Origin: an uncultured Gammaproteobacteria bacterium
GTDB lineage: Bacteria; Pseudomonadota; Gammaproteobacteria; UBA6429; Thiohalophilaceae
Direction of reading: 5' to 3'
Length of the DNA: 64,000 bases
NCBI GenBank assembly: GCA_913064945.1
Contig: CAJYAN010000004.1
Span: 50,001 to 114,000 of the forward strand
This document shows, one piece after another, positions 10,943 through 23,658 of this stretch. The position numbers and the translations under genes are program-made. Positions within the stretch are counted from its first letter, which is position 1; each line of letters opens with the position of its first letter. A model generated the notes under the pieces. The model searched no databases, was not told the DNA's origin, and saw only the letters and a list, made by a program, of their open reading frames with translations.

Positions 10943-11473
10943 ATGGCATTAAGTCTTGACGAGAAAAAGGCCATTGTGGCCGAAGTCGCCGACGTAGCTG
11001 CCGATGCGCATTCTGTCGTTGCGGCAGAATACCTTGGACTGACGTCCGAGGAGATGACGACACTACGTGCAAATGCACGTAATGGCGGTGTCTATTTACG
11101 AGTAGTCAAGAATACCTTGGCGAGACGTGCGCTCGAAGGGACGGATTTTGCTTGTATGAATGATGCTCTGACAGGTCCATTGTTACTGGCCTTCTCACAG
11201 GAAGACCCCGGTGCAGCGGCTCGTGTCATTAAGGCCTTTGCCAAAGAGCATAATAAATTGGTGGTTAAGATGTTGTCAGTGGGTGGCCAGTTACTGCCAG
11301 CCAACGACATTGAGCGTCTTGCCAGTCTGCCAACGAAGGACCAGGCAATCAGTATGCTGATGTCCGTCATGCAGGCACCGATCACCAAACTGGCACGTAC
11401 TATTAACGAAGTGCCGGGCAAGCTGGTTCGTACTATTGCAGCCGTTCGCGATCAAAAACAGAGTGCCGCCTAA
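10943..11473 (+). CDS. rplJ: 50S ribosomal protein L10
   Basis: L10 anchors the L7/L12 dimers to the large subunit. The 176-residue product starts MALSLDEKKAIVAEVADVA, followed by the LRANARNGGVYLRVVKNTLARRAL rRNA-binding stretch; the C-terminal helix (from about 135) is the L7/L12 docking part. It is a little longer than E. coli L10 (165). The L10 leader is immediately upstream and rplL follows after 54 bp with its own GGAG site. Confidence 0.98.
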   Translation: MALSLDEKKAIVAEVADVAADAHSVVAAEYLGLTSEEMTTLRANARNGGVYLRVVKNTLARRALEGTDFACMNDALTGPLLLAFSQEDPGAAARVIKAFAKEHNKLVVKMLSVGGQLLPANDIERLASLPTKDQAISMLMSVMQAPITKLARTINEVPGKLVRTIAAVRDQKQSAA

Positions 11474-11527
11474 TTATTTAGCCGGTAATCGCAACGCTAC
11501 AAAGATTGAAATTTTAGGAGATAAACA

Positions 11528-11902
11528 ATGGCTGTTTCTAAAGAAGATATTCTAGACACTATTGCCAACATGTCAGTGATGGATGTTGTTGCGTTAATAG
11601 AAGCAATGGAAGAGAAATTTGGCGTTTCTGCGGCGGCGGCGGTTGCTGCTGCACCGGCGGCGGCAGCTGGCGAAGCTGCTGCTGAAGTCAAAGACGAGTT
11701 TGATGTTGTACTGACTGGTTTTGGTGACAACAAGGTTGCCGTTATCAAGGCAGTACGTGGCATCACTGGTCTTGGCCTGAAAGAAGCCAAGGACCTGGTC
11801 GAAAGCGCACCTGCACCTTTGAAAGAAGGCGCAGCCAAGGCAGAGGCCGAAGAAATGAAGAAGCAACTGGAAGAAGCTGGCGCGACTGTCGAGCTGAAGT
11901 AA
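11528..11902 (+). CDS. rplL: 50S ribosomal protein L7/L12
   Basis: L7/L12 forms the stalk that recruits translation GTPases. The 124-residue product has the N-terminal dimerisation part (to about 32), an alanine-rich hinge ([18 protein letters not shown], about 37-54) and the C-terminal factor-binding domain with [21 protein letters not shown] strong TAGGAG site precedes the ATG. The gene is followed by an 11-bp hairpin in the gap to rpoB. Confidence 0.98.
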   Translation: MAVSKEDILDTIANMSVMDVVALIEAMEEKFGVSAAAAVAAAPAAAAGEAAAEVKDEFDVVLTGFGDNKVAVIKAVRGITGLGLKEAKDLVESAPAPLKEGAAKAEAEEMKKQLEEAGATVELK

Positions 11903-11919
11903 GTTGTTGCAACAAAATG

Positions 11920-11955
11920 TTGCAGGTGGCCAATGTTGTATTGGCCACCTTGCAA
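11920..11955 (+). terminator. rplL-rpoB intergenic hairpin (attenuator/processing)
   Basis: AGGTGGCCAAT (11924-11934) pairs perfectly with ATTGGCCACCT (11940-11950) around a 5-nt loop, and TTGC/GCAA extends the stem past one bulged T. There is no T-run. In E. coli the same gap carries an attenuator and an RNase III site that set the rplL to rpoB expression ratio, so a similar role is likely here. Confidence 0.72.
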
Positions 11956-12094
11956 TAGCAAGGCTTCAAGACCCGGGTGACAGGCAGGCGGTAAAAACCG
12001 TCAGCCTGTTGCCCTTTGGTCGTTCGCTGCCCCCCGGCAGCAACGGAGTGCAGGTTATCTTTAGAGTGATTGGTTGACACGCGGAGCGTTCCAT

Positions 12095-15000
12095 ATGGCT
12101 TATTCTTTCACAGAGAAAAAACGAATTCGTAAAGACTTCGGTAAACGTCCCAGTGTTCTGGACGTGCCTTATCTTTTGGCAACACAGATCGAGTCTCATC
12201 GTAGTTTTCTCCAGGCTGATGTCCCTGAAGATCAACGTGAGGACAGAGGCTTACATGCAGCCTTTAAATCAGTTTTTCCTATCACCAGCTATTCTGGTGG
12301 TGCCGCACTGGAATATGTCAGTTACCGACTGGGAACGCCTGGCTTTGATGTCAAGGAATGTATTCTGCGCGGTGTGACCTACGCGGCACCGTTGCGCGTT
12401 AAAGTACGGCTGATCATTTACGACAAAGAAGCCAAAAGCCCTACTGTTAAAGACATTCGCGAACAGGAAGTCTACATGGGTGAAATGCCCCTGATGACAG
12501 ATAATGGTACCTTTGTTATTAATGGTACTGAGCGGGTTATTGTCTCCCAGTTACATCGTTCACCGGGTGTGTTCTTTGACCATGACAAGGGCAAGACACA
12601 TTCATCAGGTAAGCTCCTGTTTAATGCGCGCGTCATCCCGTATCGCGGTTCGTGGCTGGATTTTGAATTCGATCCCAAGGACTGTGTCTTTACGCGTATC
12701 GATCGTCGCCGCAAACTGCCAGTGACCATTCTGCTGCGTGCCCTTGGTTTTAACACCGAGCAAATGCTCGATATGTTTTTCGAAAAAACTGTCTTCAATT
12801 TCTCAGGCTCCACCATCAAGATGGATCTGGTCCCTGAGCGCCTGCGTGGCGAAACCGTTACCTTTGATGTCAAGATTAAAAACAAGGTGGTGGTTGAAGA
12901 AGGTCGCCGTGTTACCGCACGTCATATTAAAGAGTTTGAAAACGCGAACATCAAAGATCTGGAAGTCCCACCAGAATATCTGCTGGGTAAAGTGATCGCC
13001 CACGACATCATCAATAAAGATACAGGTGAGGTCGAGATCCCAGCCAATACTGAGATCACCGAGGAAGTCCTGGAGAAAATCAAAGAACTGGAAGTGAAGG
13101 CCCTCAATACGATCTTCACCAACGACCTTGACCATGGACCGTATATCTCCAAGACTCTCGATATTGATACCACCACCACGCAGCTTGAAGCACAGGTTGA
13201 GATTTACCGCATGATGCGTCCTGGTGAGCCGCCAACCAAAGAAGCGGCGGAGAATCTGTTTAATAACCTGTTCTTTACCTCAGAGCGCTATGACCTGTCA
13301 GTGGTCGGTCGTATGAAATTCAATCGCCGTGTCGGCCGTAAGGAAGAAGTCGGCGAAGGCACCTTGAGTAACGATGATATTATCGATGCCATCAAGGTCT
13401 TGCTGGATATCCGCAACGGCAAGGGTAATGTCGATGACATCGACCATCTGGGTAACCGTCGTGTTCGTTCTGTTGGTGAGATGGCCGAGAACCAGTTCCG
13501 CGTTGGTCTGGTGCGTGTTGAACGCGCCGTCAAAGAGCGCCTGAGCCTGGCGGAATCAGAAAATCTGATGCCGCAGGAAATGATCAATGCCAAACCGGTA
13601 TCTGCTGCGATCAAGGAATTCTTTGGCTCCAGTCAGCTGTCACAGTTTATGGATCAGAATAACCCGCTGTCGGAAATTACCCACAAGCGTCGTATCTCTG
13701 CATTAGGGCCAGGTGGTCTGACACGTGAACGTGCCGGCTTCGAAGTCCGTGACGTACATCCCACGCACTATGGTCGTGTTTGCCCGATCGAGACGCCTGA
13801 AGGTCCAAACATCGGCCTGATCAATTCGCTGGCGATCTACGCGCGGACGAATTCCTATGGTTTTCTGGAGTCGCCTTATCGCAAGGTCATTAACGGTAAG
13901 GTAACCGATGATATTGAGTATCTGTCTGCCATTGATGAAAGTGAATATGTCGTTGCCCAGGCCAGCGCCAATGTTGATGCCAAGGGTAAAATTCTGGATG
14001 AACTGGTACCCTGTCGCCATCTGAATGAATTCACCATGTCGTCGCCCGATCGGGTTGAATACATGGATGTCTCACCAAAACAGATCGTCTCTGTTGCCGC
14101 GGCGCTGATTCCCTTCCTCGAGCATGATGATGCCAACCGTGCCTTGATGGGTTCCAACATGCAGCGCCAGGCGGTACCGACACTGCGTGCGGAAAAACCA
14201 CTGGTGGGTACCGGTATTGAACGGACCGTGGCGGTTGACTCGGGCGTTACCGTGGTCGCCAAGCGTGGTGGTCATGTGGATTCGGTGGATGCGGCACGCG
14301 TTGTCGTCCGTGTGAACGATGATGAAACCGTTGCCGGTGAGTCAGGTGTCGATATCTACAACCTGACCAAGTACACGCGCTCAAATCAAAACACCTGTAT
14401 TAACCAGCGCCCGCTGGTGAAGCCTGGTGATGTCATTGCCCGTGGCGATGTACTGGCCGATGGCCCCTCTACCGATATGGGTGAATTGGCACTGGGTCAG
14501 AATATGCTGGTCGCCTTCATGCCCTGGAATGGTTACAACTTTGAGGACTCCATCCTGATCTCCGAGCGCGTGGTACAGGAAGATCGTTATACCACCATTC
14601 ATATCGAAGAACTGACCTGTGTGGCTCGTGATACCAAGCTGGGCTCGGAAGAAATCTCGGGTGATATTCCCAACGTCGGTGAAGCCGCACTCTCCAAGCT
14701 GGACGAAGCTGGTATTGTTTATATTGGCGCCGAAGTGAAGCCGGGCGATATCCTGGTCGGTAAGGTAACACCGAAGGGTGAAACCCAGTTGACACCGGAA
14801 GAGAAGCTCCTGCGTGCCATTTTCGGTGAAAAGGCCTCGGACGTTAAAGATACCTCACTGCGTGTGCCCTCCGGCATGGTTGGTACGGTTATCGGTGTTC
14901 AGGTCTTTACCCGTGACGGTCTGGAAAAAGATTCACGCGCCAAGTCGATTGAAGAGTCAGAGCTGACCAATATCAAGAAAGACTTGAATGACCAGCGCCG

Positions 15001-16171
15001 TATTATGGAAGGTGATGCCTATAGCCGTGTCGAGCAAATGTTGCTGGGCAAGGTGGCTGAAGGCGGCCCTAACAAGTTAAAGGCTGGTAGCAAAATCACC
15101 AAGGCTTATCTTGATGAGATTGAGCGCAATAAGTGGTTTGAAATTCGCCTGCGTAATGACGAAGCCAATGCCCAGCTGGAAGCGATTTCTGAACAGTTGA
15201 AGCAATTGGCAAAAGACTTCGAAGAGAAGTACGAAGAGAAAAAACGTAAAATTACCTCCGGCGATGATCTGGCACCAGGCGTCTTGAAAATGGTTAAGGT
15301 TTACATGGCCGTTAAGCGTCGCATTCAGCCGGGTGACAAGATGGCCGGTCGTCATGGTAACAAGGGTGTTATTTCCATGATCGTCCCTGTGGAAGATATG
15401 CCGCATACACCTGATGGTGAACCCGTCGATGTGGTACTCAATCCGCTAGGTGTACCTTCGCGTATGAATGTTGGTCAGGTGCTGGAAACACATCTTGGCT
15501 GGGCGGCCAAGGGACTGGGCAAGAAAATAAACGCCATGTTGAAGGTACAGGCCAAGATCGCTGATCTGCGTAAGTTTCTCGAGGAAATTTATAATAAGAG
15601 CGAAGGCCGCAAGGAAGATTTAAAGTCATTCTCAGATGATGAAATTCTGGAGCTGGCGAAGAATCTTTGTGGTGGTGTACCCATGGCAACACCGGTATTT
15701 GATGGTGTTAATGAAGAAGAGATCAAGAATCTGCTGGAGCTGGCGGGACTGCCTCGTAGCGGGCAGACACACTTGATTGATGGTCGTACCGGTGAACAGT
15801 TCGAACGTCCGGTTACCGTGGGTTATATGTATATGCTCAAGCTGAATCATTTGGTCGATGACAAGATGCATGCGCGTTCAACAGGTCCGTACAGTCTCGT
15901 TACCCAGCAGCCCTTGGGTGGTAAGGCACAGTTCGGTGGTCAGCGTTTCGGTGAAATGGAGGTCTGGGCGCTTGAGGCCTATGGCGCCGCTTACACATTG
16001 CAGGAAATGCTCACTGTTAAGTCGGATGACGTCAATGGTCGCACCAAGATGTATAAGAATATCGTCGACGGCAACCATTATATGGAAGCCGGTATGCCAG
16101 AGTCGTTCAACGTTCTGTTGAAAGAAATTCGATCGCTGGCCATCGATATTGAGCTTGAGCAAAACGATTAA
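12095..16171 (+). CDS. rpoB: DNA-directed RNA polymerase subunit beta
   Basis: RpoB forms, with RpoC, the catalytic core of RNA polymerase. The start chosen is ATG 12095 ([18 protein letters not shown]), matching the E. coli N-terminus and having GCGGAG upstream; a TTG at 12074 would add 7 residues. The product is 1358 residues (E. coli 1342). The rifampicin-pocket segment [19 protein letters not shown] followed by [13 protein letters not shown] is wild type, so no resistance substitution is seen there. rpoC follows after a repeat-bearing gap of 84 bp. Confidence 0.99.
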   Translation: MAYSFTEKKRIRKDFGKRPSVLDVPYLLATQIESHRSFLQADVPEDQREDRGLHAAFKSVFPITSYSGGAALEYVSYRLGTPGFDVKECILRGVTYAAPLRVKVRLIIYDKEAKSPTVKDIREQEVYMGEMPLMTDNGTFVINGTERVIVSQLHRSPGVFFDHDKGKTHSSGKLLFNARVIPYRGSWLDFEFDPKDCVFTRIDRRRKLPVTILLRALGFNTEQMLDMFFEKTVFNFSGSTIKMDLVPERLRGETVTFDVKIKNKVVVEEGRRVTARHIKEFENANIKDLEVPPEYLLGKVIAHDIINKDTGEVEIPANTEITEEVLEKIKELEVKALNTIFTNDLDHGPYISKTLDIDTTTTQLEAQVEIYRMMRPGEPPTKEAAENLFNNLFFTSERYDLSVVGRMKFNRRVGRKEEVGEGTLSNDDIIDAIKVLLDIRNGKGNVDDIDHLGNRRVRSVGEMAENQFRVGLVRVERAVKERLSLAESENLMPQEMINAKPVSAAIKEFFGSSQLSQFMDQNNPLSEITHKRRISALGPGGLTRERAGFEVRDVHPTHYGRVCPIETPEGPNIGLINSLAIYARTNSYGFLESPYRKVINGKVTDDIEYLSAIDESEYVVAQASANVDAKGKILDELVPCRHLNEFTMSSPDRVEYMDVSPKQIVSVAAALIPFLEHDDANRALMGSNMQRQAVPTLRAEKPLVGTGIERTVAVDSGVTVVAKRGGHVDSVDAARVVVRVNDDETVAGESGVDIYNLTKYTRSNQNTCINQRPLVKPGDVIARGDVLADGPSTDMGELALGQNMLVAFMPWNGYNFEDSILISERVVQEDRYTTIHIEELTCVARDTKLGSEEISGDIPNVGEAALSKLDEAGIVYIGAEVKPGDILVGKVTPKGETQLTPEEKLLRAIFGEKASDVKDTSLRVPSGMVGTVIGVQVFTRDGLEKDSRAKSIEESELTNIKKDLNDQRRIMEGDAYSRVEQMLLGKVAEGGPNKLKAGSKITKAYLDEIERNKWFEIRLRNDEANAQLEAISEQLKQLAKDFEEKYEEKKRKITSGDDLAPGVLKMVKVYMAVKRRIQPGDKMAGRHGNKGVISMIVPVEDMPHTPDGEPVDVVLNPLGVPSRMNVGQVLETHLGWAAKGLGKKINAMLKVQAKIADLRKFLEEIYNKSEGRKEDLKSFSDDEILELAKNLCGGVPMATPVFDGVNEEEIKNLLELAGLPRSGQTHLIDGRTGEQFERPVTVGYMYMLKLNHLVDDKMHARSTGPYSLVTQQPLGGKAQFGGQRFGEMEVWALEAYGAAYTLQEMLTVKSDDVNGRTKMYKNIVDGNHYMEAGMPESFNVLLKEIRSLAIDIELEQND

Positions 16172-16173
16172 AT

Positions 16174-16237
16174 AAGGGACGAGGATCGAGGGCCCTGATT
16201 ATGTTGGGTTGCCCTCGATTCTTGATACTCGAAACTT
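16174..16237. repeat. Heptamer-built palindromic repeat, copy D
   Basis: The left arm AAGGGACGAGGATCGAGGGC (16174-16193) and the right arm GCCCTCGATTCTTGATACTC (from 16211) pair closely, with CGAGGGC/GCCCTCG perfect. This is the shortest copy, with a centre of under 20 nt, and it occupies nearly all of the rpoB-rpoC gap. Confidence 0.75.
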
Positions 16238-16255
16238 CATTATTGGAGTAGCACC

Positions 16256-19200
16256 GTGAAAGACTTATTAAAGATCTTAAAACAGCAAGGACAGATGGAC
16301 GACTTTGATGCCATTCGAATTGGTCTGGCATCGCCACAAAAGATTCGTTCCTGGTCGTATGGTGAAGTCAAAAAGCCAGAGACCATTAATTATCGAACTT
16401 TTAAGCCAGAGCGTGATGGTCTGTTCTGCGCCAAGATCTTTGGTCCGGTCAAGGACTATGAGTGTCTCTGTGGTAAATACAAGCGCCTCAAACACCGCGG
16501 TGTGATTTGCGAGAAGTGCGGCATCGAAGTGACCCTGGCCAAGGTACGCCGCGAGCGCATGGGACATATTGAACTGGCCAGTCCGGTAGCCCACATCTGG
16601 TTCCTGAAGTCGCTGCCATCCCGCATGGGTCTGTTAATCGATATGACCCTGCGCGACATCGAACGCATTCTGTACTTCGAGGCCTTCGTGGTGATCGACC
16701 CGGGCATGACCAATCTGGAACGCCGCCAGTTGCTGACGGATGAAGCCTACCTGGAGACGATTGAAGAGTACGGTGATGAATTCGATGCACGTATGGGTGC
16801 CGAGGCAATTTTTGAATTGCTGCGTACTATTAATCTCGAAAATGAGCGTGAGCAGATCCGTGAAGACATGGGTAATACGCGTTCTGAGACCAAACTGAAG
16901 AAATACGGTAAGCGACTGAAATTAATCGAGGCCTTTATCGAATCAGGCAACAAACCTGAATGGATGGTCATGACTGTGCTGCCGGTGCTACCACCGGAGC
17001 TGCGTCCCCTGGTGCCGCTGGAAGGTGGACGTTTTGCGACTTCGGATTTGAATGACCTGTATCGTCGCGTGATTAACCGAAATAACCGTCTCAAGCGTCT
17101 GCTGGACCTGAATGCGCCGGATATTATCGTGCGCAATGAAAAGCGTATGTTGCAGGAATCCGTTGATGCCCTGCTGGATAACGGTCGCCGTGGCCGCGCC
17201 ATTACCGGTTCCAACAAGCGTCCTCTGAAATCACTGGCCGACATGATCAAGGGCAAGCAGGGTCGTTTTCGTCAGAATCTGCTCGGTAAGCGTGTCGATT
17301 ATTCAGGCCGTTCGGTTATCGTGGTAGGACCAACACTGAAACTGCATCAGTGTGGTCTGCCAAAGAAAATGGCCCTGGAATTATTTAAGCCCTTTATTTT
17401 CTCCAAGCTGGAACTGCGTGGAATTGCCACTACTATCAAGCAGGCCAAAAAACAGGTCGAACGTGAAGGACCGGAAGTATGGGATATTCTCGAAGAGGTT
17501 ATTCGCGAACATCCGGTCATGCTCAACCGTGCACCGACCTTGCATCGTCTGGGTATTCAGGCCTTTGAACCGACGCTGATCGAAGGCAAGGCCATTCAGC
17601 TACATCCGCTGGTCTGTACGGCATTCAATGCCGACTTTGATGGTGACCAGATGGCAGTACACGTGCCACTGTCACTGGAAGCACAGATCGAAGCGCGTAC
17701 CCTGATGATGTCGACCAACAATATCCTGTCACCGGCCAATGGTGAGCCGATTATTGTGCCGTCACAGGACGTGGTCCTGGGGCTGTATTTCATGTCGCGC
17801 GAACGTATTAACGCCAAGGGCGAAGGGATGGTGTTTGCGGATGTGGATGAAGCGCATCGTGCCTACAGTAATGGTGCCGTGAATTTACAGGCACGCATTA
17901 AGGTGCGTATCAAACACGTTACTTTTGATGACGAAGGTAATCGCAGCGAAGTCACCCGACTGGAAGACACGACGGTTGGCCGCGCCCTGATCTGGGAAAT
18001 TGTCCCGGCAGGCATGCCCTTTGAACTGGTTAACCAGGACATGAAGAAAAAGGCCATCTCGGGTCTGATCAATGTCTCTTACCGTAAGCTGGGTCTGAAA
18101 GAGACCGTTATCTTTGCTGATCAACTGATGTACATGGGCTTTACTTATTCAACCCGGGCGGCGGTTTCCTTCGGTGTTAACGACATGGTTATCCCGGAAG
18201 AGAAATATTCTATCCTGAGTGTTGCAGAAGAGCAGGTAAAGGAAATTCAACATCAGTACACCTCGGGTCTGGTGACCTTTGGCGAACGCTACAACAAGGT
18301 TGTTGATATCTGGTCGCATACCAATGATCAGGTCTCCAAGGCCATGATGGACAAGCTGGGTAGCGAAGAAGTCGTGGACGCTGAAGGTAACACCGTCAAA
18401 CAGAAGTCCTTTAACTCAGTCTTTATGATGGCGGATTCCGGTGCTCGTGGTAGTGCCGCGCAGATTCGTCAGTTGGCCGGGATGCGCGGTCTGATGGCCA
18501 AGCCGGATGGTTCGATCATTGAAACACCGATCACGGCGAATTTCCGTGAAGGCCTGTCGGTCCTGCAGTACTTTATTTCAACACACGGTGCTCGTAAGGG
18601 TCTGGCAGATACCGCCCTGAAAACCGCCAACTCGGGTTACCTGACCCGTCGTCTGGTGGATGTCTCGCAGGATCTGGTCGTGACCGGCGATGATTGTGGC
18701 ACCGACCGTGGTCTGCAGATCGCCAGCCTGATCGAGGGTGGTGACGTCGTCGAGCCATTGAGTGAACGCGTACTGGGTCGTATTGTGGCGCAGGATGTCC
18801 TCGGTATTGACGGCAAGACCCTGATCGAAGCCGGCACCCTGCTGGATGAAAAATGGGTTGCGCAACTGGATGACCTGGCGATCGACCACATGGTGGTGCG
18901 TTCCGCCATCACCTGTGAAAACCGCCATGGCGTCTGCGCCTCCTGTTACGGTCGTGACCTGGCGCGCGGCCATAAGGTCAATATCGGTGAAGCCGTTGGT
19001 GTTATTGCGGCTCAGTCGATTGGTGAGCCCGGCACACAGCTGACCATGCGTACTTTCCATATCGGGGGTGCGGCGAGTCGTTCTGCCGCCATTAACAATA
19101 TCGAAGTGAAGACCAAGGGTGCGGTCCGTTTGCATAACATCAAGACGGTGCAGCACGCCAGTGGCAATAACGTGGCGGTTTCCCGTTCCGGTGAAGTTAC

Positions 19201-20458
19201 CGTGCTGGATGAGCAGAATCGTGAACGTGAGCGCTACAAGGTGCCATACGGTGCGACCATTTCCGTCAATGACGGAGACCCGGTAGAACCCGGTCAGCTT
19301 GTCGCCAACTGGGATCCACATACTCACCCGATTATTACGGAAGAAGCCGGTGTTATCGGTTTTGTCGATATCGTTGACGGTGTCACGGTACAGGCCGAGA
19401 CGGATGAAATTACCGGTCTGTCCAGCCTGGTTGTGATTGATCCGAAACAACGTAGCTCACAGGCCAAGGACATGCGGCCCATGGTCAAGCTGATGGATGA
19501 GCAGGGCAATGACCTGAACATCGCGGGTACCGAAATCCCGGCGAATTATGTCCTGCCCGGCGGTGCCATCATTACGATGACCGATGGCGCGGCTGTTGGG
19601 GTGGGTGATGCCATTGCGCGTATTCCGCAGGCCTCATCCAAGACCCGTGATATTACCGGTGGTCTGCCACGCGTTGCCGATCTGTTCGAAGCACGTAAAC
19701 CGAAGGAATCCTCCATTATGGCGGAAATCTCCGGTACGGTTAGTTTTGGCAAGGAAACCAAGGGTAAGCAGCGACTGGTCGTGACACCGAATGAAGGTGA
19801 TGTCTACGAAGAGCTGATCCCGAAATGGCGTCATATCACGGTATTCGAAGGTGAGCACGTCGAAAAGGGCGAGGTCATTGCCGAGGGTGAACCAAATCCG
19901 CACGATATCCTGCGTCTGCAGGGCGTTGAGGCGTTGGCGCGCTATATCGTCAAGGAAGTCCAGGATGTCTATCGTCTGCAGGGCGTTAAGATCAATGACA
20001 AGCACATCGAGGTCATTGTTCGTCAGATGCTGCGTAAGGTCGAAATCACCGATCCAGGCGATACTCGCCTGTTACAGGGTGAACAGGTTGAACGCGGTCG
20101 TCTGCAGGATGAGAATGACCGGGTGCTGGCGGAAGATAAAGACCCTGCAAAATTCGAGTATTTGCTGCTGGGTATTACCAAGGCCTCACTGGCTACGGAG
20201 TCGTTTGTCTCGGCAGCCTCTTTCCAGGAAACGACCCGTGTTCTGACCGAGGCGGCAGTGACTGGCAAGGTCGATGGCCTCCATGGCCTGAAGGAGAACG
20301 TCATAGTAGGCCGTCTGATACCCGCAGGTACCGGTCTGGCCTACCATGCAGAGCGGAAGCGCCAACGGCAGGAGAAATCACCTGAGGAGCTGCTACTACA
20401 GGCAGAAGCCGAGCTGGCAGTGGAAGAAACTGTCCATGAACCGGTCCAGGAGGGGTAA
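16256..20458 (+). CDS. rpoC: DNA-directed RNA polymerase subunit beta'
   Basis: RpoC carries the catalytic magnesium site. The product has 1400 residues (E. coli 1407) and a GTG start with GGAG 9 bp upstream. The N-terminal zinc ribbon [20 protein letters not shown] is present, the catalytic motif [12 protein letters not shown] is near residue 459, and a second cysteine cluster ([13 protein letters not shown]) is in the C-terminal half. Long antisense frames inside it have no support. The stop is 27 bp before the -35 box of a promoter for rpsL. Confidence 0.99.
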   Translation: MKDLLKILKQQGQMDDFDAIRIGLASPQKIRSWSYGEVKKPETINYRTFKPERDGLFCAKIFGPVKDYECLCGKYKRLKHRGVICEKCGIEVTLAKVRRERMGHIELASPVAHIWFLKSLPSRMGLLIDMTLRDIERILYFEAFVVIDPGMTNLERRQLLTDEAYLETIEEYGDEFDARMGAEAIFELLRTINLENEREQIREDMGNTRSETKLKKYGKRLKLIEAFIESGNKPEWMVMTVLPVLPPELRPLVPLEGGRFATSDLNDLYRRVINRNNRLKRLLDLNAPDIIVRNEKRMLQESVDALLDNGRRGRAITGSNKRPLKSLADMIKGKQGRFRQNLLGKRVDYSGRSVIVVGPTLKLHQCGLPKKMALELFKPFIFSKLELRGIATTIKQAKKQVEREGPEVWDILEEVIREHPVMLNRAPTLHRLGIQAFEPTLIEGKAIQLHPLVCTAFNADFDGDQMAVHVPLSLEAQIEARTLMMSTNNILSPANGEPIIVPSQDVVLGLYFMSRERINAKGEGMVFADVDEAHRAYSNGAVNLQARIKVRIKHVTFDDEGNRSEVTRLEDTTVGRALIWEIVPAGMPFELVNQDMKKKAISGLINVSYRKLGLKETVIFADQLMYMGFTYSTRAAVSFGVNDMVIPEEKYSILSVAEEQVKEIQHQYTSGLVTFGERYNKVVDIWSHTNDQVSKAMMDKLGSEEVVDAEGNTVKQKSFNSVFMMADSGARGSAAQIRQLAGMRGLMAKPDGSIIETPITANFREGLSVLQYFISTHGARKGLADTALKTANSGYLTRRLVDVSQDLVVTGDDCGTDRGLQIASLIEGGDVVEPLSERVLGRIVAQDVLGIDGKTLIEAGTLLDEKWVAQLDDLAIDHMVVRSAITCENRHGVCASCYGRDLARGHKVNIGEAVGVIAAQSIGEPGTQLTMRTFHIGGAASRSAAINNIEVKTKGAVRLHNIKTVQHASGNNVAVSRSGEVTVLDEQNRERERYKVPYGATISVNDGDPVEPGQLVANWDPHTHPIITEEAGVIGFVDIVDGVTVQAETDEITGLSSLVVIDPKQRSSQAKDMRPMVKLMDEQGNDLNIAGTEIPANYVLPGGAIITMTDGAAVGVGDAIARIPQASSKTRDITGGLPRVADLFEARKPKESSIMAEISGTVSFGKETKGKQRLVVTPNEGDVYEELIPKWRHITVFEGEHVEKGEVIAEGEPNPHDILRLQGVEALARYIVKEVQDVYRLQGVKINDKHIEVIVRQMLRKVEITDPGDTRLLQGEQVERGRLQDENDRVLAEDKDPAKFEYLLLGITKASLATESFVSAASFQETTRVLTEAAVTGKVDGLHGLKENVIVGRLIPAGTGLAYHAERKRQRQEKSPEELLLQAEAELAVEETVHEPVQEG

Positions 20459-20484
20459 AACCTCAATTCTGATCTGAAAACCTA

Positions 20485-20513
20485 TTGACGCAAACAGCGG
20501 GATTACATACAAT
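20485..20513 (+). promoter_or_regulatory. Sigma-70 promoter for rpsL (str operon)
   Basis: TTGACG (20485-20490) and TACAAT (20508-20513) are 17 bp apart, a near-consensus promoter. The -10 box is followed by CTCGCGCC, a GC-rich discriminator. The predicted start is about 20520, 60 bp before rpsL. Confidence 0.8.
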
Positions 20514-20524
20514 CTCGCGCCTCA

Positions 20525-20560
20525 CGACAGGTCGGGTCATGCTCGGCCTGTCGTTTATTT
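20525..20560 (+). terminator. Terminator-like hairpin in the rpsL leader
   Basis: CGACAGGTCGGG and CTCGGCCTGTCG (20525-20553) form a 12-bp stem with two wobble pairs and a TCATG loop, followed by TTTATTTTC. It lies just downstream of the str promoter's predicted start, so it could terminate rpoC read-through, attenuate rpsL transcription, or protect the 5' end. Which of these applies cannot be decided by reading. Confidence 0.65.
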
Positions 20561-20579
20561 TCTGGAGTTTGAAAGAATT

Positions 20580-20954
20580 ATGGCAACAATCAACCAGTTA
20601 GTACGTAATCCGCGCAAGCGCAAGGTGGAAAAGAGCAATGTGCCCGCGCTGGAAGCCTGTCCACAAAAACGTGGCGTGTGTACGCGTGTATACACCACTA
20701 CGCCTAAAAAGCCGAACTCGGCAATGCGTAAGGTTGCCCGTGTACGTCTGACCAATGGTTTTGAAGTCAGTAGCTATATCGGTGGTGAAGGTCACAACTT
20801 GCAGGAACACTCGGTAGTGCTCATTCGTGGCGGTCGTGTCAAGGATTTACCTGGTGTGCGCTACCACGTCGTCCGCGGTTCTCTGGATACGGCAGGGGTT
20901 AGTGACCGTAAGCGAGGCCGTTCGAAATACGGTACCAAGCGACCTAAGTCGTAA
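20580..20954 (+). CDS. rpsL: 30S ribosomal protein S12
   Basis: S12 sits at the decoding centre. The 124-residue product is the E. coli length. The loop TTPKKPNSA keeps both lysines (43 and 44, counting Met), the positions where streptomycin-resistance substitutions usually occur, so a sensitive type is expected. The C-terminal [15 protein letters not shown] is typical. It is the first gene of the str block (rpsL-rpsG-fusA-tuf). Confidence 0.99.
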   Translation: MATINQLVRNPRKRKVEKSNVPALEACPQKRGVCTRVYTTTPKKPNSAMRKVARVRLTNGFEVSSYIGGEGHNLQEHSVVLIRGGRVKDLPGVRYHVVRGSLDTAGVSDRKRGRSKYGTKRPKS

Positions 20955-21022
20955 TTGAATTTAAAAATAAGCAGGGCTAATTGGTAGTACGATCATTGGC
21001 CTTGAGTATTGTCTAACGTTAG

Positions 21023-21502
<480 letters not shown>

Positions 21503-21529
21503 CGATTGGAATCTTAGGGAAGACCTAAG

Positions 21530-23629
21530 GTGGCGCGTAAGACCCCAATCGAACGTTATCGCAATATCGGCATCATGGCACACATTGATGCGGGTAAGAC
21601 GACAACGACAGAGCGAGTACTTTTTTACACCGGCATCTCACACAAAATAGGTGAGGTGCACGACGGTGCCGCCACCATGGACTGGATGGAGCAGGAGCAG
21701 GAGCGTGGCATTACCATCACGTCCGCAGCAACGACCTGCTTCTGGCAGGGAATGGATAAGCAGTTCTCTGAGCACCGTATCAACATTATTGATACGCCAG
21801 GGCATGTGGACTTCACCATTGAGGTCGAGCGTTCACTGCGAGTTCTGGATGGTGCCTGTGCCGTATTCTGCGCTGTTGCGGGCGTAGAGCCACAGTCAGA
21901 GACAGTCTGGCGACAGGCGAATAAGTATCACGTGCCACGTCTGGCCTTCATCAATAAGATGGACCGGGCTGGCGCCAACTTCCTGCGGGTGGTTGCGCAA
22001 ATAAAAGAACGTTTGGGTGCCAAACCTGTTCTGCTACAGATGAACATTGGTGCCGAAGAAAAGTTTCAGGGTGTCGTTGACCTGGTTCGCATGAAGGCCA
22101 TTTACTGGAATGAAGCGGATAAGGGCGTGACCTACGAAGCCAGAGAGATACCGGCGGAGTTACACAAACAGTGTGTTGAGCTTCGTGAGCAAATGGTCGA
22201 GGCCGCGGCTGAGGCCAGTGAAGAACTGATGGATAAGTACCTCGAAGAGGGCGACCTGTCAGATGCGGATATTAAGTCAGGCCTACGCATGCGTACCCTG
22301 GCGAACGAGATAGTACCTTGCCTGTGCGGCTCTGCATTCAAGAATAAGGGTGTGCAGGCCATGCTGGACGCCATAGTGGAATATATGCCGGCACCGGTTG
22401 ATGTGCCTGCTATTAAAGGTGTCCTGGACGACAAGGAAGAGACAGAAGCGGAACGCCATGCTGATGATAGCGAGCCCTTTGCGGCCCTGGCGTTCAAGAT
22501 TGCCACCGATCCCTTTGTCGGGACGTTGACATTCTTCCGGGTTTATTCCGGAGTGCTGAAATCGGGTGATGGAGTTTACAACCCGATAAAAGGCAAAAAA
22601 GAGCGCGTTGGCCGCATTGTGCAAATGCATGCCAATAGCCGGGAAGATATTAAAGAAGTGTACGCCGGAGATATTGCCGCGGCCGTTGGCTTGAAAGATG
22701 TCACCACAGGCGAAACCTTGTGTGACATTAACCATGTCATCACACTGGAGAAAATGGATTTTCCAGAGCCGGTCATCGCCGTTGCGATTGAGCCAAGAAC
22801 CACGGCCGATCAGGAGAAAATGGGTGTAGCCCTCTCCAAGTTGGCGCAGGAAGACCCGTCATTTCGTGTCCGCACGGATGAAGAATCAGGCCAGATTATT
22901 ATTGCTGGCATGGGTGAATTGCACCTGGAAATTATTGTCGATCGCCTTAAGCGTGAATTTAAGGTTGATGCGAATGTCGGTACGCCACAAGTGGCCTACC
23001 GCGAAACGATTCGCAAACGTGTCGAGCAGGAAAGTAAGTTTGTTCGACAGTCAGGTGGGCGTGGTCAGTATGGACACGTCTGGCTGCGAATCGAACCGCT
23101 GGAGCGCGGTACCGGTTATGAGTTTGTGAATGAAGTCGTCGGTGGCGTTATACCGAAAGAATTTATACCTGCTGTTGATAAAGGTGTTCAGGAGCAGTTG
23201 GGAAATGGCGTGTTAGCCGGGTTCCCGATGGTCGATGTAAAAGTCACCTTATATGACGGTTCATATCATGATGTGGATTCATCTGAAATGGCCTTCAAGA
23301 TTGCTGGCTCGATGTGTTTTAAAGAGGGAGCCAGAAATGCAGGTCCGGTATTACTCGAACCGATTATGAAGGTCGAGGTCGTGACACCGGAAGATTATAT
23401 GGGTGACGTGATGGGTGATCTAAATCGTCGACGTGGTTTGGTTGGCGGTATGGATGAAACACCCTCCGGCAAAGTGGTTCGTGCCGAGGTGCCCCTGGGT
23501 GAGATGTTTGGTTATGCCACCGACCTGCGTTCAGCGACACAGGGGCGGGCCACCTACAGTATGGAATTTGCGAAGTACGCCGAAGCACCGGCGAGTGTTG
23601 TTGAGAAGTTTGTAAAGAAAGCATCTTAA
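21530..23629 (+). CDS. fusA: Elongation factor G
   Basis: EF-G drives ribosomal translocation and, with RRF, recycling. The 699-residue product (E. coli 704) has the P-loop [13 protein letters not shown] near the N-terminus, the RGITI switch, DTPGHVDF and NKMDR, then domains II-V. The start is GTG with CCTAAGG upstream. It is the only EF-G gene in the window and is followed after 29 bp by tuf copy 2. Confidence 0.99.
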   Translation: MARKTPIERYRNIGIMAHIDAGKTTTTERVLFYTGISHKIGEVHDGAATMDWMEQEQERGITITSAATTCFWQGMDKQFSEHRINIIDTPGHVDFTIEVERSLRVLDGACAVFCAVAGVEPQSETVWRQANKYHVPRLAFINKMDRAGANFLRVVAQIKERLGAKPVLLQMNIGAEEKFQGVVDLVRMKAIYWNEADKGVTYEAREIPAELHKQCVELREQMVEAAAEASEELMDKYLEEGDLSDADIKSGLRMRTLANEIVPCLCGSAFKNKGVQAMLDAIVEYMPAPVDVPAIKGVLDDKEETEAERHADDSEPFAALAFKIATDPFVGTLTFFRVYSGVLKSGDGVYNPIKGKKERVGRIVQMHANSREDIKEVYAGDIAAAVGLKDVTTGETLCDINHVITLEKMDFPEPVIAVAIEPRTTADQEKMGVALSKLAQEDPSFRVRTDEESGQIIIAGMGELHLEIIVDRLKREFKVDANVGTPQVAYRETIRKRVEQESKFVRQSGGRGQYGHVWLRIEPLERGTGYEFVNEVVGGVIPKEFIPAVDKGVQEQLGNGVLAGFPMVDVKVTLYDGSYHDVDSSEMAFKIAGSMCFKEGARNAGPVLLEPIMKVEVVTPEDYMGDVMGDLNRRRGLVGGMDETPSGKVVRAEVPLGEMFGYATDLRSATQGRATYSMEFAKYAEAPASVVEKFVKKAS

Positions 23630-23658
23630 AATTTGAAGATTGAATAGAGGGTATCACC

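Noticed and set aside
18578-19450. 290-codon antisense frame inside rpoC
   Set aside because: It mirrors rpoC codon bias, has no ribosome site or family, and rpoC is certain.
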